Positions 27,996 through 35,933 of a stretch of 64,000 bases of DNA are shown here, one piece after another. The notes below the pieces were generated by a model. That model saw nothing but the letters and a program-made list of their open reading frames with translations, did no database searches and was not told the DNA's origin. A program made the translations under genes and the position numbers. Position 1 is the first letter of the stretch; each line of letters starts with the position of its first letter. The stretch comes from Opitutia bacterium (GTDB lineage Bacteria > Verrucomicrobiota > Verrucomicrobiia > Opitutales > Opitutaceae): assembly GCA_016217595.1 (NCBI GenBank), contig JACRHS010000022.1:1-64000 (forward strand). Direction: 5' to 3'.

Positions 27996-28652
27996 ATGAC
28001 CTCCTCGGTTACCCTCCTTGTCGTCGACGACCATGCGCTGCTCCGGAGAGGACTAAAAAACTTCCTCGAGAGTCAAATCGAGGGGGCGCAGGTCTTCGAA
28101 GCCGAGAGCGCGGAGCAGGCCTATGAACAACTGAAGTCATCGCCCGCCGATGTTGTGATCATGGATATCGAACTCCCGGGTGACAACGGAATCGAGGCCG
28201 CCCGGAAAATTCGCGCCAGCCACCCCAAGACCAAGGTGATCATCTTGTCTGGCTTGCCGGCAGGAGAAACCTTCCGACGACGCTTGAAGGAGTCTCTTCG
28301 CGTCGGGGTCGATGGTTTTCTGAGTAAAATCGATGTGGAGGATTGTGCCGTACTGGCTGTGCGGGCGGCACGGAAAAACCTCCTTTTTCTCAGTCCTTTG
28401 TCTGCGACGGAACTGGCCCGGGATCTCCGCACTGGCACCGCGGATTCATCGACGCAAAGCCAGCTTACTCTCCGGGAGTCTATGATCCTCAAGCGTCTCG
28501 CCCAAGGCGCCTCCTACAAGGAAATCGCCGATGAGCAGGGCATTAGTGTCAGGACTGTCGACAGCCACCGCACGCGGCTAACCAAGAAGTTGAGTGTGTC
28601 CTCACGAGAAGACCTCCACTCTATTGCACTAAAAATGGGGCTCCTCGGGTAA
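27996..28652 (+). CDS. NarL/FixJ-type response regulator
   Basis: 218 residues. Receiver domain (1-125): Asp11/Asp12, phospho-acceptor Asp57 in VVIMDIELPG, Ser in IILSGLPAG and the Lys in FLSKID. The C-terminal LuxR-type helix-turn-helix (about 150-212) reads LTLRESMILKRLAQGASYKE then IADEQGISVRTVDSHRTRL. It is a DNA-binding output for a two-component system. It is divergent from the membrane hybrid kinase at 24587-27814 across a region with a 9-bp inverted repeat. Its targets may include the adjacent porin/chemoreceptor unit, but that is only inferred from position. Confidence 0.93.
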   Translation: MTSSVTLLVVDDHALLRRGLKNFLESQIEGAQVFEAESAEQAYEQLKSSPADVVIMDIELPGDNGIEAARKIRASHPKTKVIILSGLPAGETFRRRLKESLRVGVDGFLSKIDVEDCAVLAVRAARKNLLFLSPLSATELARDLRTGTADSSTQSQLTLRESMILKRLAQGASYKEIADEQGISVRTVDSHRTRLTKKLSVSSREDLHSIALKMGLLG

Positions 28653-28750
28653 GGCCTCAGCGTTGCAGCCTGGCGGGAGCATCGCCCGCTGCATATGTGG
28701 AACGTAATCGGACAATGGATAGCCCGTTGTTGCACCTTGGCTCCGCAGCC

Positions 28751-28779
28751 AACCCCAGACCGGAAAGCAATCCGGGGTT
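28751..28779. terminator. Nested stem-loop between convergent NarL-regulator and FadL-type genes
   Basis: The inner stem ccgga (28760-28764) with tccgg (28771-28775) lies inside aacc (28751-28754) with ggtt (28776-28779). It overlaps the last base pairs of the FadL-type gene and lies 98 bp after the regulator stop. It lacks a clear T-run and may serve both directions. Confidence 0.4.
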
Positions 28780-30094
28780 AGAATCCCCACGAGGCTTCCA
28801 CGGCGAGAATTTCGACGGCCAGGTTAAAATGGCCGCGTAGAACATGGGTCTGGGCGTCCACAAATGACGTCGCGCCACTCTTCATGAAGAAGTGGGCATA
28901 ACCTGCGCTGAGGCGAAGGCGGTCGCTGACTCGACGCTCGAAACCGACCGTGGCCCAGACTTTGTCGGAGTCGGGAATCAAAGGCAGCCGCAAATGCGCT
29001 TTGTAGACGGGAGACTGGTCGTAAGCACCGCCAATTTTCCACGTCGTGTTGCCTTTGCGATACTGCAACCCGCAGCCGACCATCACCGAATCCCGCCAAT
29101 TCTGCGGGATCGAGTTCATGGGGGTGCTGGGATCTTTGAATTTGACCTCAATGTTCTTCACGATGCTCCACGAAGTCCGGGTGAAATCGCCCGTGATCGA
29201 CCAGCGTTCGTTGATAAAATGAGCGAAGTGGATCGAAAGCGTTTCCGGGAGGTCGAAAGCTACTGAGGTGCCCTGATCGTGGAATATAGGGGCAAAAGCG
29301 GCCGGGACATTGCTAAACTGAACATTGCCCTCCAGCCGATTCGCGATCTTCGAACGATATGCCACGCCGATGCGGGTCTGCGGTGAAACATCCCACATCA
29401 ATCCGAGATTCCAGCCGCCGCTCAAGTCATCGCCGCGCACCCGGGCAACCGCATCGTGAGAGCCCGGGAAAAAACTTGGGATCGCATTGGCGTAGCCGAT
29501 CAGGCCGAAATCGATGGCGTTCTTAAGCGTGGCCTCGGACCACTGCAGGCTGCAACCGGCCCCGAGGGAGAGTTGCTTATTTACCCGGTATGCAAAGGAA
29601 GGGTTGAGATTGAGCGTCTTCAGTTCACTCGCGATGCCGTGATAGCGGCCGACCCAGTTCGAATCCCAGGTTGTGGCGAGCCCGAACGGCGCGAACACTC
29701 CCACTCCCCATGCGGCCTTGGCCCCGAGGGGCCTTGTGTAGAAGAACGAAGGCACCGGAGTGGGCTTCCCTGGATTCCCACCGTTGCCGCCACCAATAGA
29801 AGCCCCGGATTGATATTGGCTGCCTTGGTTCTCAAAACCGCCATGCATGCAGATCACATTGACCGAGCTGGTCGCGAAACTGCCTCCCAAATAGGTCATG
29901 CCTGCCGGATTGTAGAAGACCGTTGCTGGGGAGCTCGCAAGGGCGGTCTCCGAGAAGGCAGAACCAATCCCCGCCGCATTTTGCTCATTTAAAGTGAACG
30001 CTCCCGCCAGACCGCGATTATTAGCCATCAGCAAAGCCGCAACGAGCGCGCCCATGCGGACGAAATTGTGAGCGGTGTCCATAGTTGTAGTCAT
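28778..30094 (-). CDS. OmpP1/FadL-family outer-membrane transport protein
   Basis: 438 residues. The ATG at 30094 is chosen because it places a signal peptide at the N-terminus (VRMGALVAALLMANNRGLAGA) followed by FTLNEQNAAGIGSAFSE, the conserved N-terminal hatch sequence of FadL proteins, and then ATVFYNPAGMTYL. The rest is a 14-strand barrel ending in a terminal Phe (VEASWGF). FadL proteins pass hydrophobic compounds (fatty acids, aromatics) across the outer membrane by lateral diffusion. The gene starts 31 bp after a chemoreceptor gene on the same strand, suggesting a link between uptake and taxis or sensing. The ligand is not deducible. Confidence 0.92.
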   Translation of the reverse strand: MTTTMDTAHNFVRMGALVAALLMANNRGLAGAFTLNEQNAAGIGSAFSETALASSPATVFYNPAGMTYLGGSFATSSVNVICMHGGFENQGSQYQSGASIGGGNGGNPGKPTPVPSFFYTRPLGAKAAWGVGVFAPFGLATTWDSNWVGRYHGIASELKTLNLNPSFAYRVNKQLSLGAGCSLQWSEATLKNAIDFGLIGYANAIPSFFPGSHDAVARVRGDDLSGGWNLGLMWDVSPQTRIGVAYRSKIANRLEGNVQFSNVPAAFAPIFHDQGTSVAFDLPETLSIHFAHFINERWSITGDFTRTSWSIVKNIEVKFKDPSTPMNSIPQNWRDSVMVGCGLQYRKGNTTWKIGGAYDQSPVYKAHLRLPLIPDSDKVWATVGFERRVSDRLRLSAGYAHFFMKSGATSFVDAQTHVLRGHFNLAVEILAVEASWGF

Positions 30095-30125
30095 AGATCT
30101 TTCGGATGTTGCGTTGTGACTGCCT

Positions 30126-31334
30126 TCATCGGGCGATGTCCGCGAAGGCGGGCTGCAGAACCCGGGCACGGGTCGAAGCGGTGGATACGCGCCGGGGCAT
30201 CAGCTTGATCCGCTCTCCGTTTACATGAGGAGCCTTCTGCGCGTCCTGTGCTACCACGTTGGTGGAGTCTTTTTCTTTGCCTTGAATCAGGATGTTCAAT
30301 TCACGGACGGCCCGATTCATGACCTCGGCCTGGGCGGACATCTCTTCGGCGGTCGCCGCTGATTCCTGGGAAGTCGCCGCGATTGTCTGAACCACTCGAT
30401 TCATCTCGCTGGTCGCACGGTTGACCTGGCCGGTACCGAGTGCTTGCTCCTTGGAAGCTGCAGAAATCTGGGTGATCAGGCCGCTGACTTCTTTTGTCGA
30501 CTGAGCAATGGAATGGAAAGATTCGTTCGTCTTCTGGACCATGGCCGAGCCGCCCTGAATCCGGGTCGAGATGTCCTCGATGAGGCTCGTGGTGCTTTTG
30601 GCGGACTCAGCCGCGCGGACGGCAAGGTTACGCACCTCGCCGGCGACGACCGCAAACCCCGCACCGGCTTCGCCGGCCCGGGCCGCCTCGACTGCAGCAT
30701 TGAGCGCCAGCAGATTGGTCTGGAACGCGATTTCGTCGATGGTCTTGATGATGTTCCGGGTTTCAGCGGAGGCTTTGGAGATCTCGGCAAACGAAGAGCT
30801 CAGCTCCGTCATTTCAGTCTGGGCCTTTGCAACATGGCCGACCGCTTGCACCATGAGCGTATCAGCGCGGGAGGCGTTCTCCGCATTCTGATTGGTCATG
30901 GAAGACATCTCTTCAATCGAGGAGGAGGTTTCTTCGATTGCCGCTGCCTGTTGGCTCGATCCCGCGGCCAGGTTCTGGCTAGAGTTGGCCAACTGGGTTG
31001 CGGCGGTAGACACCTCGTTCGCTCCGGCTCCGAGTTCTGCGCTAACCCTGCTGATCCGACGAATCAGGGTCTGGCCAACGAAATAAAAGTTCCCAATCAC
31101 CGCCGCTAAGCCCGCGGGGACAACCGTCAAACTGATAAGAAGGTTATGAACACCGCCCAGGCGCGACCAAACATAGGAGATGAGGATCAAAAACATGAAC
31201 CCGGGAATCAATCCGACGTAAATCCGCACCGTGAGGTTGTTACCAAATATACTCCTCAACGTAACTATAACCAACGGAGTTGCTAAGATGATTATGCCAA
31301 GAAGAAGGAATACTTCAGAGATAAGTGAATTCAT
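30126..31334 (-). CDS. Methyl-accepting chemotaxis protein without a periplasmic sensor domain
   Basis: 402 residues. Three closely spaced membrane helices occupy residues 1-90 (VFLLLGIIILATPLVIVTL, GLIPGFMFLILISYVW, LTVVPAGLAAVIGNFYFVG), with no room for a periplasmic ligand domain. The rest is a long signalling coiled coil with the conserved hairpin tip (IDEIAFQTNLLALNAAVEAA, then RAGEAGAGFAVVAGEVRNLA), which binds CheA and CheW. No C-terminal CheR-binding pentapeptide is seen. It probably senses through its membrane helices or a partner. The downstream FadL-type porin gene lies 31 bp away and is likely co-transcribed. No other che genes are present here. Confidence 0.92.
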   Translation of the reverse strand: MNSLISEVFLLLGIIILATPLVIVTLRSIFGNNLTVRIYVGLIPGFMFLILISYVWSRLGGVHNLLISLTVVPAGLAAVIGNFYFVGQTLIRRISRVSAELGAGANEVSTAATQLANSSQNLAAGSSQQAAAIEETSSSIEEMSSMTNQNAENASRADTLMVQAVGHVAKAQTEMTELSSSFAEISKASAETRNIIKTIDEIAFQTNLLALNAAVEAARAGEAGAGFAVVAGEVRNLAVRAAESAKSTTSLIEDISTRIQGGSAMVQKTNESFHSIAQSTKEVSGLITQISAASKEQALGTGQVNRATSEMNRVVQTIAATSQESAATAEEMSAQAEVMNRAVRELNILIQGKEKDSTNVVAQDAQKAPHVNGERIKLMPRRVSTASTRARVLQPAFADIAR

Positions 31335-31734
31335 AGATACAGGGCCTTTGAGTAGAATTTTGCACCGCCGGCAGTTATATCGTCCTTCTCGCGCCGATCC
31401 TGACGCCGAAACCTCCGTAACGACCCGCTGGAAACATCCGTAGACTGGCTACGGGAATTGCCCGCGTTATAAAATAAATTATTAATAACCAATTTTATAT
31501 GACACTCATCGCTGCCGCGTGGACGGATCAGATTGATAATTCAATCTCACATCAGCCTGCGTTTTTACGACACAGGCCAGCCGCGTCAGAAACAACCACA
31601 GCGTGGCGTCTTTGAGTCCCGAGTAGGATGCGGCGCACTCTTTTCCGGGCCGGGAAATCTAGTCGGCGCCATCTGGAAACGTCGATAGAAGCCCTTAATC
31701 TCAAGGTCTCCTTTATTGCCACTTAGGGCTGCGC
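31335..31734. other. 400-bp intergenic region upstream of the chemoreceptor
   Basis: No gene was found. The stretch 31468-31502 is strikingly AT-rich (attattaataaccaatttt and neighbours) against a GC-rich background and is the likely promoter region of the minus-strand chemoreceptor/porin unit. No confident -35/-10 or sigma-54 pair could be assigned. Confidence 0.4.
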
Positions 31735-31775
31735 AAAAAGCACGAAGGCCCGTAACTCGCTAAAGTTACGGGCCT
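31735..31775 (-). terminator. Rho-independent terminator of tRNA-Glu
   Basis: On the minus strand, aggcccgtaac and gttacgggcct form a perfect 11-bp stem with an 8-nt loop (plus-strand arms 31746-31756 and 31765-31775). A run of Ts follows (aaaaag at 31735-31740 on the plus strand). It begins about 10 nt after the tRNA 3' end. Confidence 0.85.
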
Positions 31776-31783
31776 CTTGAAAT

Positions 31784-31860
31784 TGGCGTCCCCACGGGGA
31801 TTCGAACCCCGGTTCTCACCGTGAAAGGGTGGTGTCCTAACCGGGCTAGACGATGGGGAC
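31784..31860 (-). tRNA. tRNA-Glu (TTC anticodon), CCA encoded
   Basis: Minus-strand sequence begins gtccccatcgtctagcc. The acceptor arm gtcccca pairs with tggggac, the D-arm is gtctagcccggttaggac, the anticodon loop ctttcac has TTC at positions 34-36, and the T-arm is cggggttcgaatccccg. The discriminator G is followed by an encoded CCA (31784-31786). One C.A mismatch closes the anticodon stem. A terminator follows immediately, so it is a single-gene transcript. Confidence 0.97.
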
Positions 31861-31999
31861 CAGTCCGGAAGAGGTGCGAACGTAGGCCCTCGCCCCTTTC
31901 GCGCAAGGAATTTTTTCCGCCTTGTCGCCCGTCGCTTCCCTCCACTTGTTTCTGACTGCATTTCCGTTATCGTCGCGCACCGCTTCACGCTTTTCTCAT

Positions 32000-32911
32000 A
32001 TGAACTTCGCCGCCATCGCCTCCGCCCTGCCCGCCCAAGCCAAAACCTCCATCGACGGCCTGCCGTTCCCGCGCATCGCTTCGGGCAAGGTCCGCGAAAT
32101 CTTCGACCTCGGCGACGCCCTCCTGCTCGTCGCCTCCGACCGCCTGTCCGCGTTCGACGTGATCCTGCCCGACGGCATCCCCGGCAAGGGCATCGTGCTC
32201 ACGCAAATGAGCCTCTACTGGTTTGAGCTGAGCCGTGGTCTCATCGTCAACCACCTGTTGCCCGACCAGCTCGGCGAGATGCGCCGGCGCGGCATCACCG
32301 ACCGCGATCTCCAATTGCGCAGCATGGTCGTGAAAAAACTCAAGCCGCTCGCCATCGAGTGCGTCGTGCGCGGCTATCTGGTCGGCAGCGGCTGGAGCTC
32401 CTACCAAAAGACCGGCGAAGTCTGCGGCATCAAACTTCCGCCCGGGCTGCGGCAGGCCGACCGGCTGCCCACGCCGTTGTTCACGCCGACCACCAAGGCG
32501 CCCAAGGGCCAGCACGACGAGCCGATCAACGACGCGCAGGGCGCTGCCATCGTCGGCGCCGCGCTCTACGAGAAGGTCAAGGCCGCCAGCATCGCGTTGT
32601 ACCAGCTCGGCCACGACCGCGCCGCCAAGGCCGGCATGATTCTGGCCGACACGAAATTCGAATTCGGCACCGATATCGCGGGCAATCTCATCCTCATCGA
32701 CGAAGTGCTCACGCCCGACTCCTCGCGTTACTGGCCGGCGGACAGCTACGCGCCCAACCAGTCGCCGCCGAGCTACGACAAGCAGTTCGTGCGCGACCAT
32801 CTCCTCGCGATCAAGTGGAACCAGACGCCGCCCGCGCCGCGGTTGCCGGCCGGCATCATCAGCCGCACGCAGGAAAAATACCTCGCCGCGCTGCGCAATC
32901 TGCTGGGTTGA
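32000..32911 (+). CDS. purC: Phosphoribosylaminoimidazole-succinocarboxamide synthase (SAICAR synthetase)
   Basis: 303 residues. It catalyses the ATP-dependent joining of CAIR and aspartate to make SAICAR, the eighth step of de novo IMP synthesis in the cytoplasm. Recognisable blocks are the N-terminal ATP-binding SGKVREIFDLGD, then LLVASDRLSAFDVILPDGIP GKG, the CVVRGYLVGSGWSSY signature, TPTTKAPKGQHDEPI and LADTKFEFG, and IDEVLTPDSSRYW near the C-terminus. Length is that of the longer, eukaryote/yeast-like single-domain form rather than the short (about 240-residue) bacterial form. The ATG at 32000 starts MNFAAIASALPAQ; longer frames upstream add only non-conserved residues. It is convergent with cinA across a hairpin. 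Confidence 0.96.
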   Translation: MNFAAIASALPAQAKTSIDGLPFPRIASGKVREIFDLGDALLLVASDRLSAFDVILPDGIPGKGIVLTQMSLYWFELSRGLIVNHLLPDQLGEMRRRGITDRDLQLRSMVVKKLKPLAIECVVRGYLVGSGWSSYQKTGEVCGIKLPPGLRQADRLPTPLFTPTTKAPKGQHDEPINDAQGAAIVGAALYEKVKAASIALYQLGHDRAAKAGMILADTKFEFGTDIAGNLILIDEVLTPDSSRYWPADSYAPNQSPPSYDKQFVRDHLLAIKWNQTPPAPRLPAGIISRTQEKYLAALRNLLG

Positions 32912-32918
32912 GCGTCAA

Positions 32919-32953
32919 CCGCCGCGCCGCGTCCTTCTCGAATGGCGCGGCGG
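32919..32953. terminator. GC-rich stem-loop between convergent purC and cinA-like genes
   Basis: ccgccgcgcc (32919-32928) and ggcgcggcgg (32944-32953) form a perfect 10-bp stem with a 15-nt loop in the 48-bp gap between two converging genes. Without a T-run it is a terminator-like or mRNA-end structure serving both strands. Confidence 0.5.
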
Positions 32954-32959
32954 GCCGGC

Positions 32960-34300
32960 TCACTGCATCGAGCCCAGCCGACGCGACGTCATGCATTCGC
33001 CGCTGCGAGCGCGGAGCAATTCGCGGCGCAGCCAGTCGAGCGCGGCGTTAACGGCGCGTTGCTTCACCATCGCGCGCGGGCCGGGATAACTGAGCTTTTT
33101 GGCCCAGACGCCTTGCGGCGAATAAAGCGCGAGGAAGATCGTGCCGACGGGATTCTCGGCCTTGCTGCCGGAGCACGGGCCGGCGAAACCGGTGATGGCG
33201 AGCGCGTGATTGGCGCCGAGTTTTTCCGCCGCGCCCGTGGCCAGTGCCACCGCGCTCTCCGCGCTCACCGCGCCGTGCTGGAGCAGGATGTCCTCGGGAA
33301 GGTCGAGCAGTTGCGACATCGCATCGTGCGTGTAGCACACGCAGCCGCCGGCGAAAAATTTCGCAGCGCCGCAGATGTTGGTGAACGCGTCCGCCAACAT
33401 GCCGCCGGTGGCGGTTTCGACGACGGCCAGCATGCCGTCGCTCGCGCGCAGCAAATCGGCGCAGGTCTGCGCCAGCGAATCGTGACCGAAGCAGACAAAA
33501 TCTTCGCCCAGCAACAGCGCGCACTCGGCGGCGATCTGCTGCAGCTGCGCCTCGCTCAGGCGGCCGCTCGGCGAACTGAGCCGGCAATCCACCTGCCCGG
33601 CGTGCGCGCAAAACGCCACTTCGAGCGCGTCGCCCTGCCGGTCGAACACCGGCTGCAATTTGTGTTCCAGCGCGCTCTCGCCGACGCCCGCCGTGCGCAG
33701 TTGCACGTACGCTTCGTGGTCGAGGAGGAGGCCGCGCTGGGCGAGCCGCGGGAGCACCTGCTCGGTGAAGAGCGGATGCAGTTCGTTGGGCGGCCCGGGC
33801 AACATGCACAGCACCTTGCCGTCCTGCTCCACCCAGAGCCCGGGCGCGGTGCCGTTGGCATTGGGCAACACTTCGCCGCGCTCGAATTTGTAGGCCTGCT
33901 TGAGATTGTTGGGCGTCATCTTCCGGCCGAACTTCTCGAAGCGGTCGGCGATGGCGCGCTCGGTCTCGGGATCAAACACCAGTTTCTGGCCGAGCACCTC
34001 GGCCACGGCCTCGCGCGTGCGGTCGTCGCACGTCGGCCCCAGACCGCCGGTTGTGATGACCACATCGGCCCGCGCCCAGCTCTCGCGCAATTGCGCCACG
34101 ATGGCGGCGGCGGCATCGGTGAGCGTAATGTTGCGTTGCAACTGGACGCCGTGCCGTCCGAGCTGTTGCCCGATAAAGGTCAGATGCGTGTTCGCCGTCA
34201 GGCCCAACAGGAGTTCGTCGCCCAAGGTCAGCAGTTCATAGCGGACTTGGGCGACAGGCTTGGATACGGGCGAGGTGGACGGCGGTTGGGAAGAAACCAT
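32960..34300 (-). CDS. cinA: CinA-family protein (competence/damage-inducible; MoCF-like plus degenerate nicotinamide-nucleotide amidase domain)
   Basis: 446 residues, start at 34300 (MVSSQPPS). Residues about 20-190 are the MoCF-like N-terminal domain with LLTLGDELLLGLTANTH and VVITTGGLGPTCDDRTREAV. The middle is the KH-like linker. The C-terminal about 160 residues match the PncC amidase domain, which converts NMN to nicotinate mononucleotide in NAD salvage. The amidase signature is altered, however: the conserved ESxTGG is ETATGG (Thr296 in place of Ser), and YSNxxK is YTHDAM (Met328 in place of Lys). GFAGPCSGSKAENPVGTI is intact. The gene is divergent from uvrC with only 37 bp between the starts, so they share a compact promoter region. 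Confidence 0.9.
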   Translation of the reverse strand: MVSSQPPSTSPVSKPVAQVRYELLTLGDELLLGLTANTHLTFIGQQLGRHGVQLQRNITLTDAAAAIVAQLRESWARADVVITTGGLGPTCDDRTREAVAEVLGQKLVFDPETERAIADRFEKFGRKMTPNNLKQAYKFERGEVLPNANGTAPGLWVEQDGKVLCMLPGPPNELHPLFTEQVLPRLAQRGLLLDHEAYVQLRTAGVGESALEHKLQPVFDRQGDALEVAFCAHAGQVDCRLSSPSGRLSEAQLQQIAAECALLLGEDFVCFGHDSLAQTCADLLRASDGMLAVVETATGGMLADAFTNICGAAKFFAGGCVCYTHDAMSQLLDLPEDILLQHGAVSAESAVALATGAAEKLGANHALAITGFAGPCSGSKAENPVGTIFLALYSPQGVWAKKLSYPGPRAMVKQRAVNAALDWLRRELLRARSGECMTSRRLGSMQ

Positions 34301-34337
34301 ACTTGCGGACGACAAAATTACGCTAAGCTGAAGCAAA

Positions 34338-35843
34338 ATGCCAGCGACCGACCCAGATAGCGCCTCCCCCCTCTCACTCAAGGAGAAGGTGCGCCAGCTG
34401 CCCGACAAGCCCGGCGTGTATCTCATGCGCGACCGGCTGGGGCGCATCATCTACGTCGGCAAAGCCAACAGCTTGAAGAAGCGCGTCTCGTCCTACTTCA
34501 CCCCATCACGCGCGCTTACATCGCAACCGAAAATCCGCGCGCTCATCTCGACCGTCGCCGATCTCGACACCATCGAGGTAAAATCCGAGCCCGAGGCGCT
34601 GCTGCTCGAAGGCAAGCTGATCAAGCAGTACCGCCCGCGCTACAACACCGATTTCGTCGACGACAAACGCTTCCTGCTCGTGCGTGTCGACCTCGCCGAG
34701 GAGCTGCCGCGCTTCCGCCTCACGCGCCTGAAAAAAGGCGACCGCTCGCGCTATTTCGGGCCGTTCGTACACGGGATGCTGTTGCGCAAAACGCTCGCGC
34801 AAATGCGCCGCCAGTTCGGCATCCTGCTCGCCGACGCCACGCCCCAGCGCCAGCCCGACGGCACGTGGCTGCTCTACGACGATGTGCGCCGCGAGCTCTA
34901 CGACACGCCCGGCACCGTCACGACCGAGGAGTACGGCCAGCGCGTCCGCGCCGCCTGCGAATTCCTCGAAGGCAAATCGCGCGAGTGGCTCGAAACGCTC
35001 CGCGCCGAGATGGCGGCCGCCGCACAGAAGCAGGAGTTCGAACGCGCCGCCGAACTGCGCGACGTGATCTTCGCCCTCGAACAGACGCTGACCCGCACGC
35101 GCAAATTCGAGCGCGACCATCCCATCGTCACCCCCGACGAGACGGCGCTGAACCTGCTCGGCGAGGCACTCGGGTTGCGGCCGGCGCCGCGCACGATGGA
35201 GTGTTTCGACATCTCGCACATCTCGGGGACGTTTGTCGTGGCCTCGATGGTGCGCTTCGCCGAGGGCCGCCCCGACAAGGACCAATACCGCCGCTATCGA
35301 ATCAAAAGCTTCATCGGCAACGACGACTTCCGCGCGATGGAGGAAGTCGTGGGCCGCCGCTACCGCCGCCTGCGCGACGAAGGCCGGCCGCTGCCCGACC
35401 TGATCGTGATCGACGGCGGGCGCGGGCAGATCGGCGCGGCGCTCAAGGCGTTCGTGGCGCTGGAGCTCCCGCCGCCGGCGCTCATCGGCCTCGCGAAGGA
35501 GCACGAGACGATCATTTTTCCCGACGAACGCACGCCGCTCAACCTTCCGCTCAGCCATGCCGGACTGCGGCTGCTGCAACGCCTGCGCGACGAGGCCCAC
35601 CGCTTCGCCAACACCTACAACGCCGAGCTGCGCTCGAAAAAAATCCGCGAATCGGTGCTCGACGATTTTCCCGGGTTGGGCGCGGTGCGCCGCGCGGCGC
35701 TCATGGCGCGCTTCGGCGACATCGACCGGCTGCGCGCCGCCACGGCAGCCGAGATCGAAACGGTGGATGGATTTGGCGCCGTGCTCGCGACCGAATTGCA
35801 CGCGTTTTTGCACCGCACGGGTGGCGCAAAGAATTCCGAATAA
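34338..35843 (+). CDS. uvrC: UvrABC excinuclease subunit C (cysteine-poor form)
   Basis: 501 residues, shorter than the usual about 600. UvrC makes the two incisions flanking a DNA lesion in nucleotide excision repair. The N-terminal GIY-YIG nuclease (GVYLMRDRLGRIIYVGKANS, about residues 25-105) makes the 3' cut. The UVR motif (KQEFERAAELRDVIFALEQ) binds UvrB. The C-terminal RNase-H-like nuclease (ECFDISHISGT, VIDGGRGQIGAAL, SHAGLRLLQRLRDEAHRFA) makes the 5' cut. A helix-hairpin-helix end binds DNA (FPGLGAVRRAALMARFG). The cysteine cluster expected near residues 150-185 is absent; the whole protein has only two cysteines. It is divergent from cinA. Confidence 0.95.
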   Translation: MPATDPDSASPLSLKEKVRQLPDKPGVYLMRDRLGRIIYVGKANSLKKRVSSYFTPSRALTSQPKIRALISTVADLDTIEVKSEPEALLLEGKLIKQYRPRYNTDFVDDKRFLLVRVDLAEELPRFRLTRLKKGDRSRYFGPFVHGMLLRKTLAQMRRQFGILLADATPQRQPDGTWLLYDDVRRELYDTPGTVTTEEYGQRVRAACEFLEGKSREWLETLRAEMAAAAQKQEFERAAELRDVIFALEQTLTRTRKFERDHPIVTPDETALNLLGEALGLRPAPRTMECFDISHISGTFVVASMVRFAEGRPDKDQYRRYRIKSFIGNDDFRAMEEVVGRRYRRLRDEGRPLPDLIVIDGGRGQIGAALKAFVALELPPPALIGLAKEHETIIFPDERTPLNLPLSHAGLRLLQRLRDEAHRFANTYNAELRSKKIRESVLDDFPGLGAVRRAALMARFGDIDRLRAATAAEIETVDGFGAVLATELHAFLHRTGGAKNSE

Positions 35844-35933
35844 GCGGTTGCCGCCGGTGCCGTTCTACTTAGATTCTGCTCGTCTTCGTCCGCCTCCAGT
35901 CCACCCGATCGGCCGCCTGCTGCCGTTTCGCCC

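Noticed and set aside
31735-31860. tRNA-Glu as an integration (att) site of a mobile element
   Set aside because: No integrase and no duplicated tRNA 3' end were seen; the flanks are housekeeping genes, chemoreceptor and terminator.
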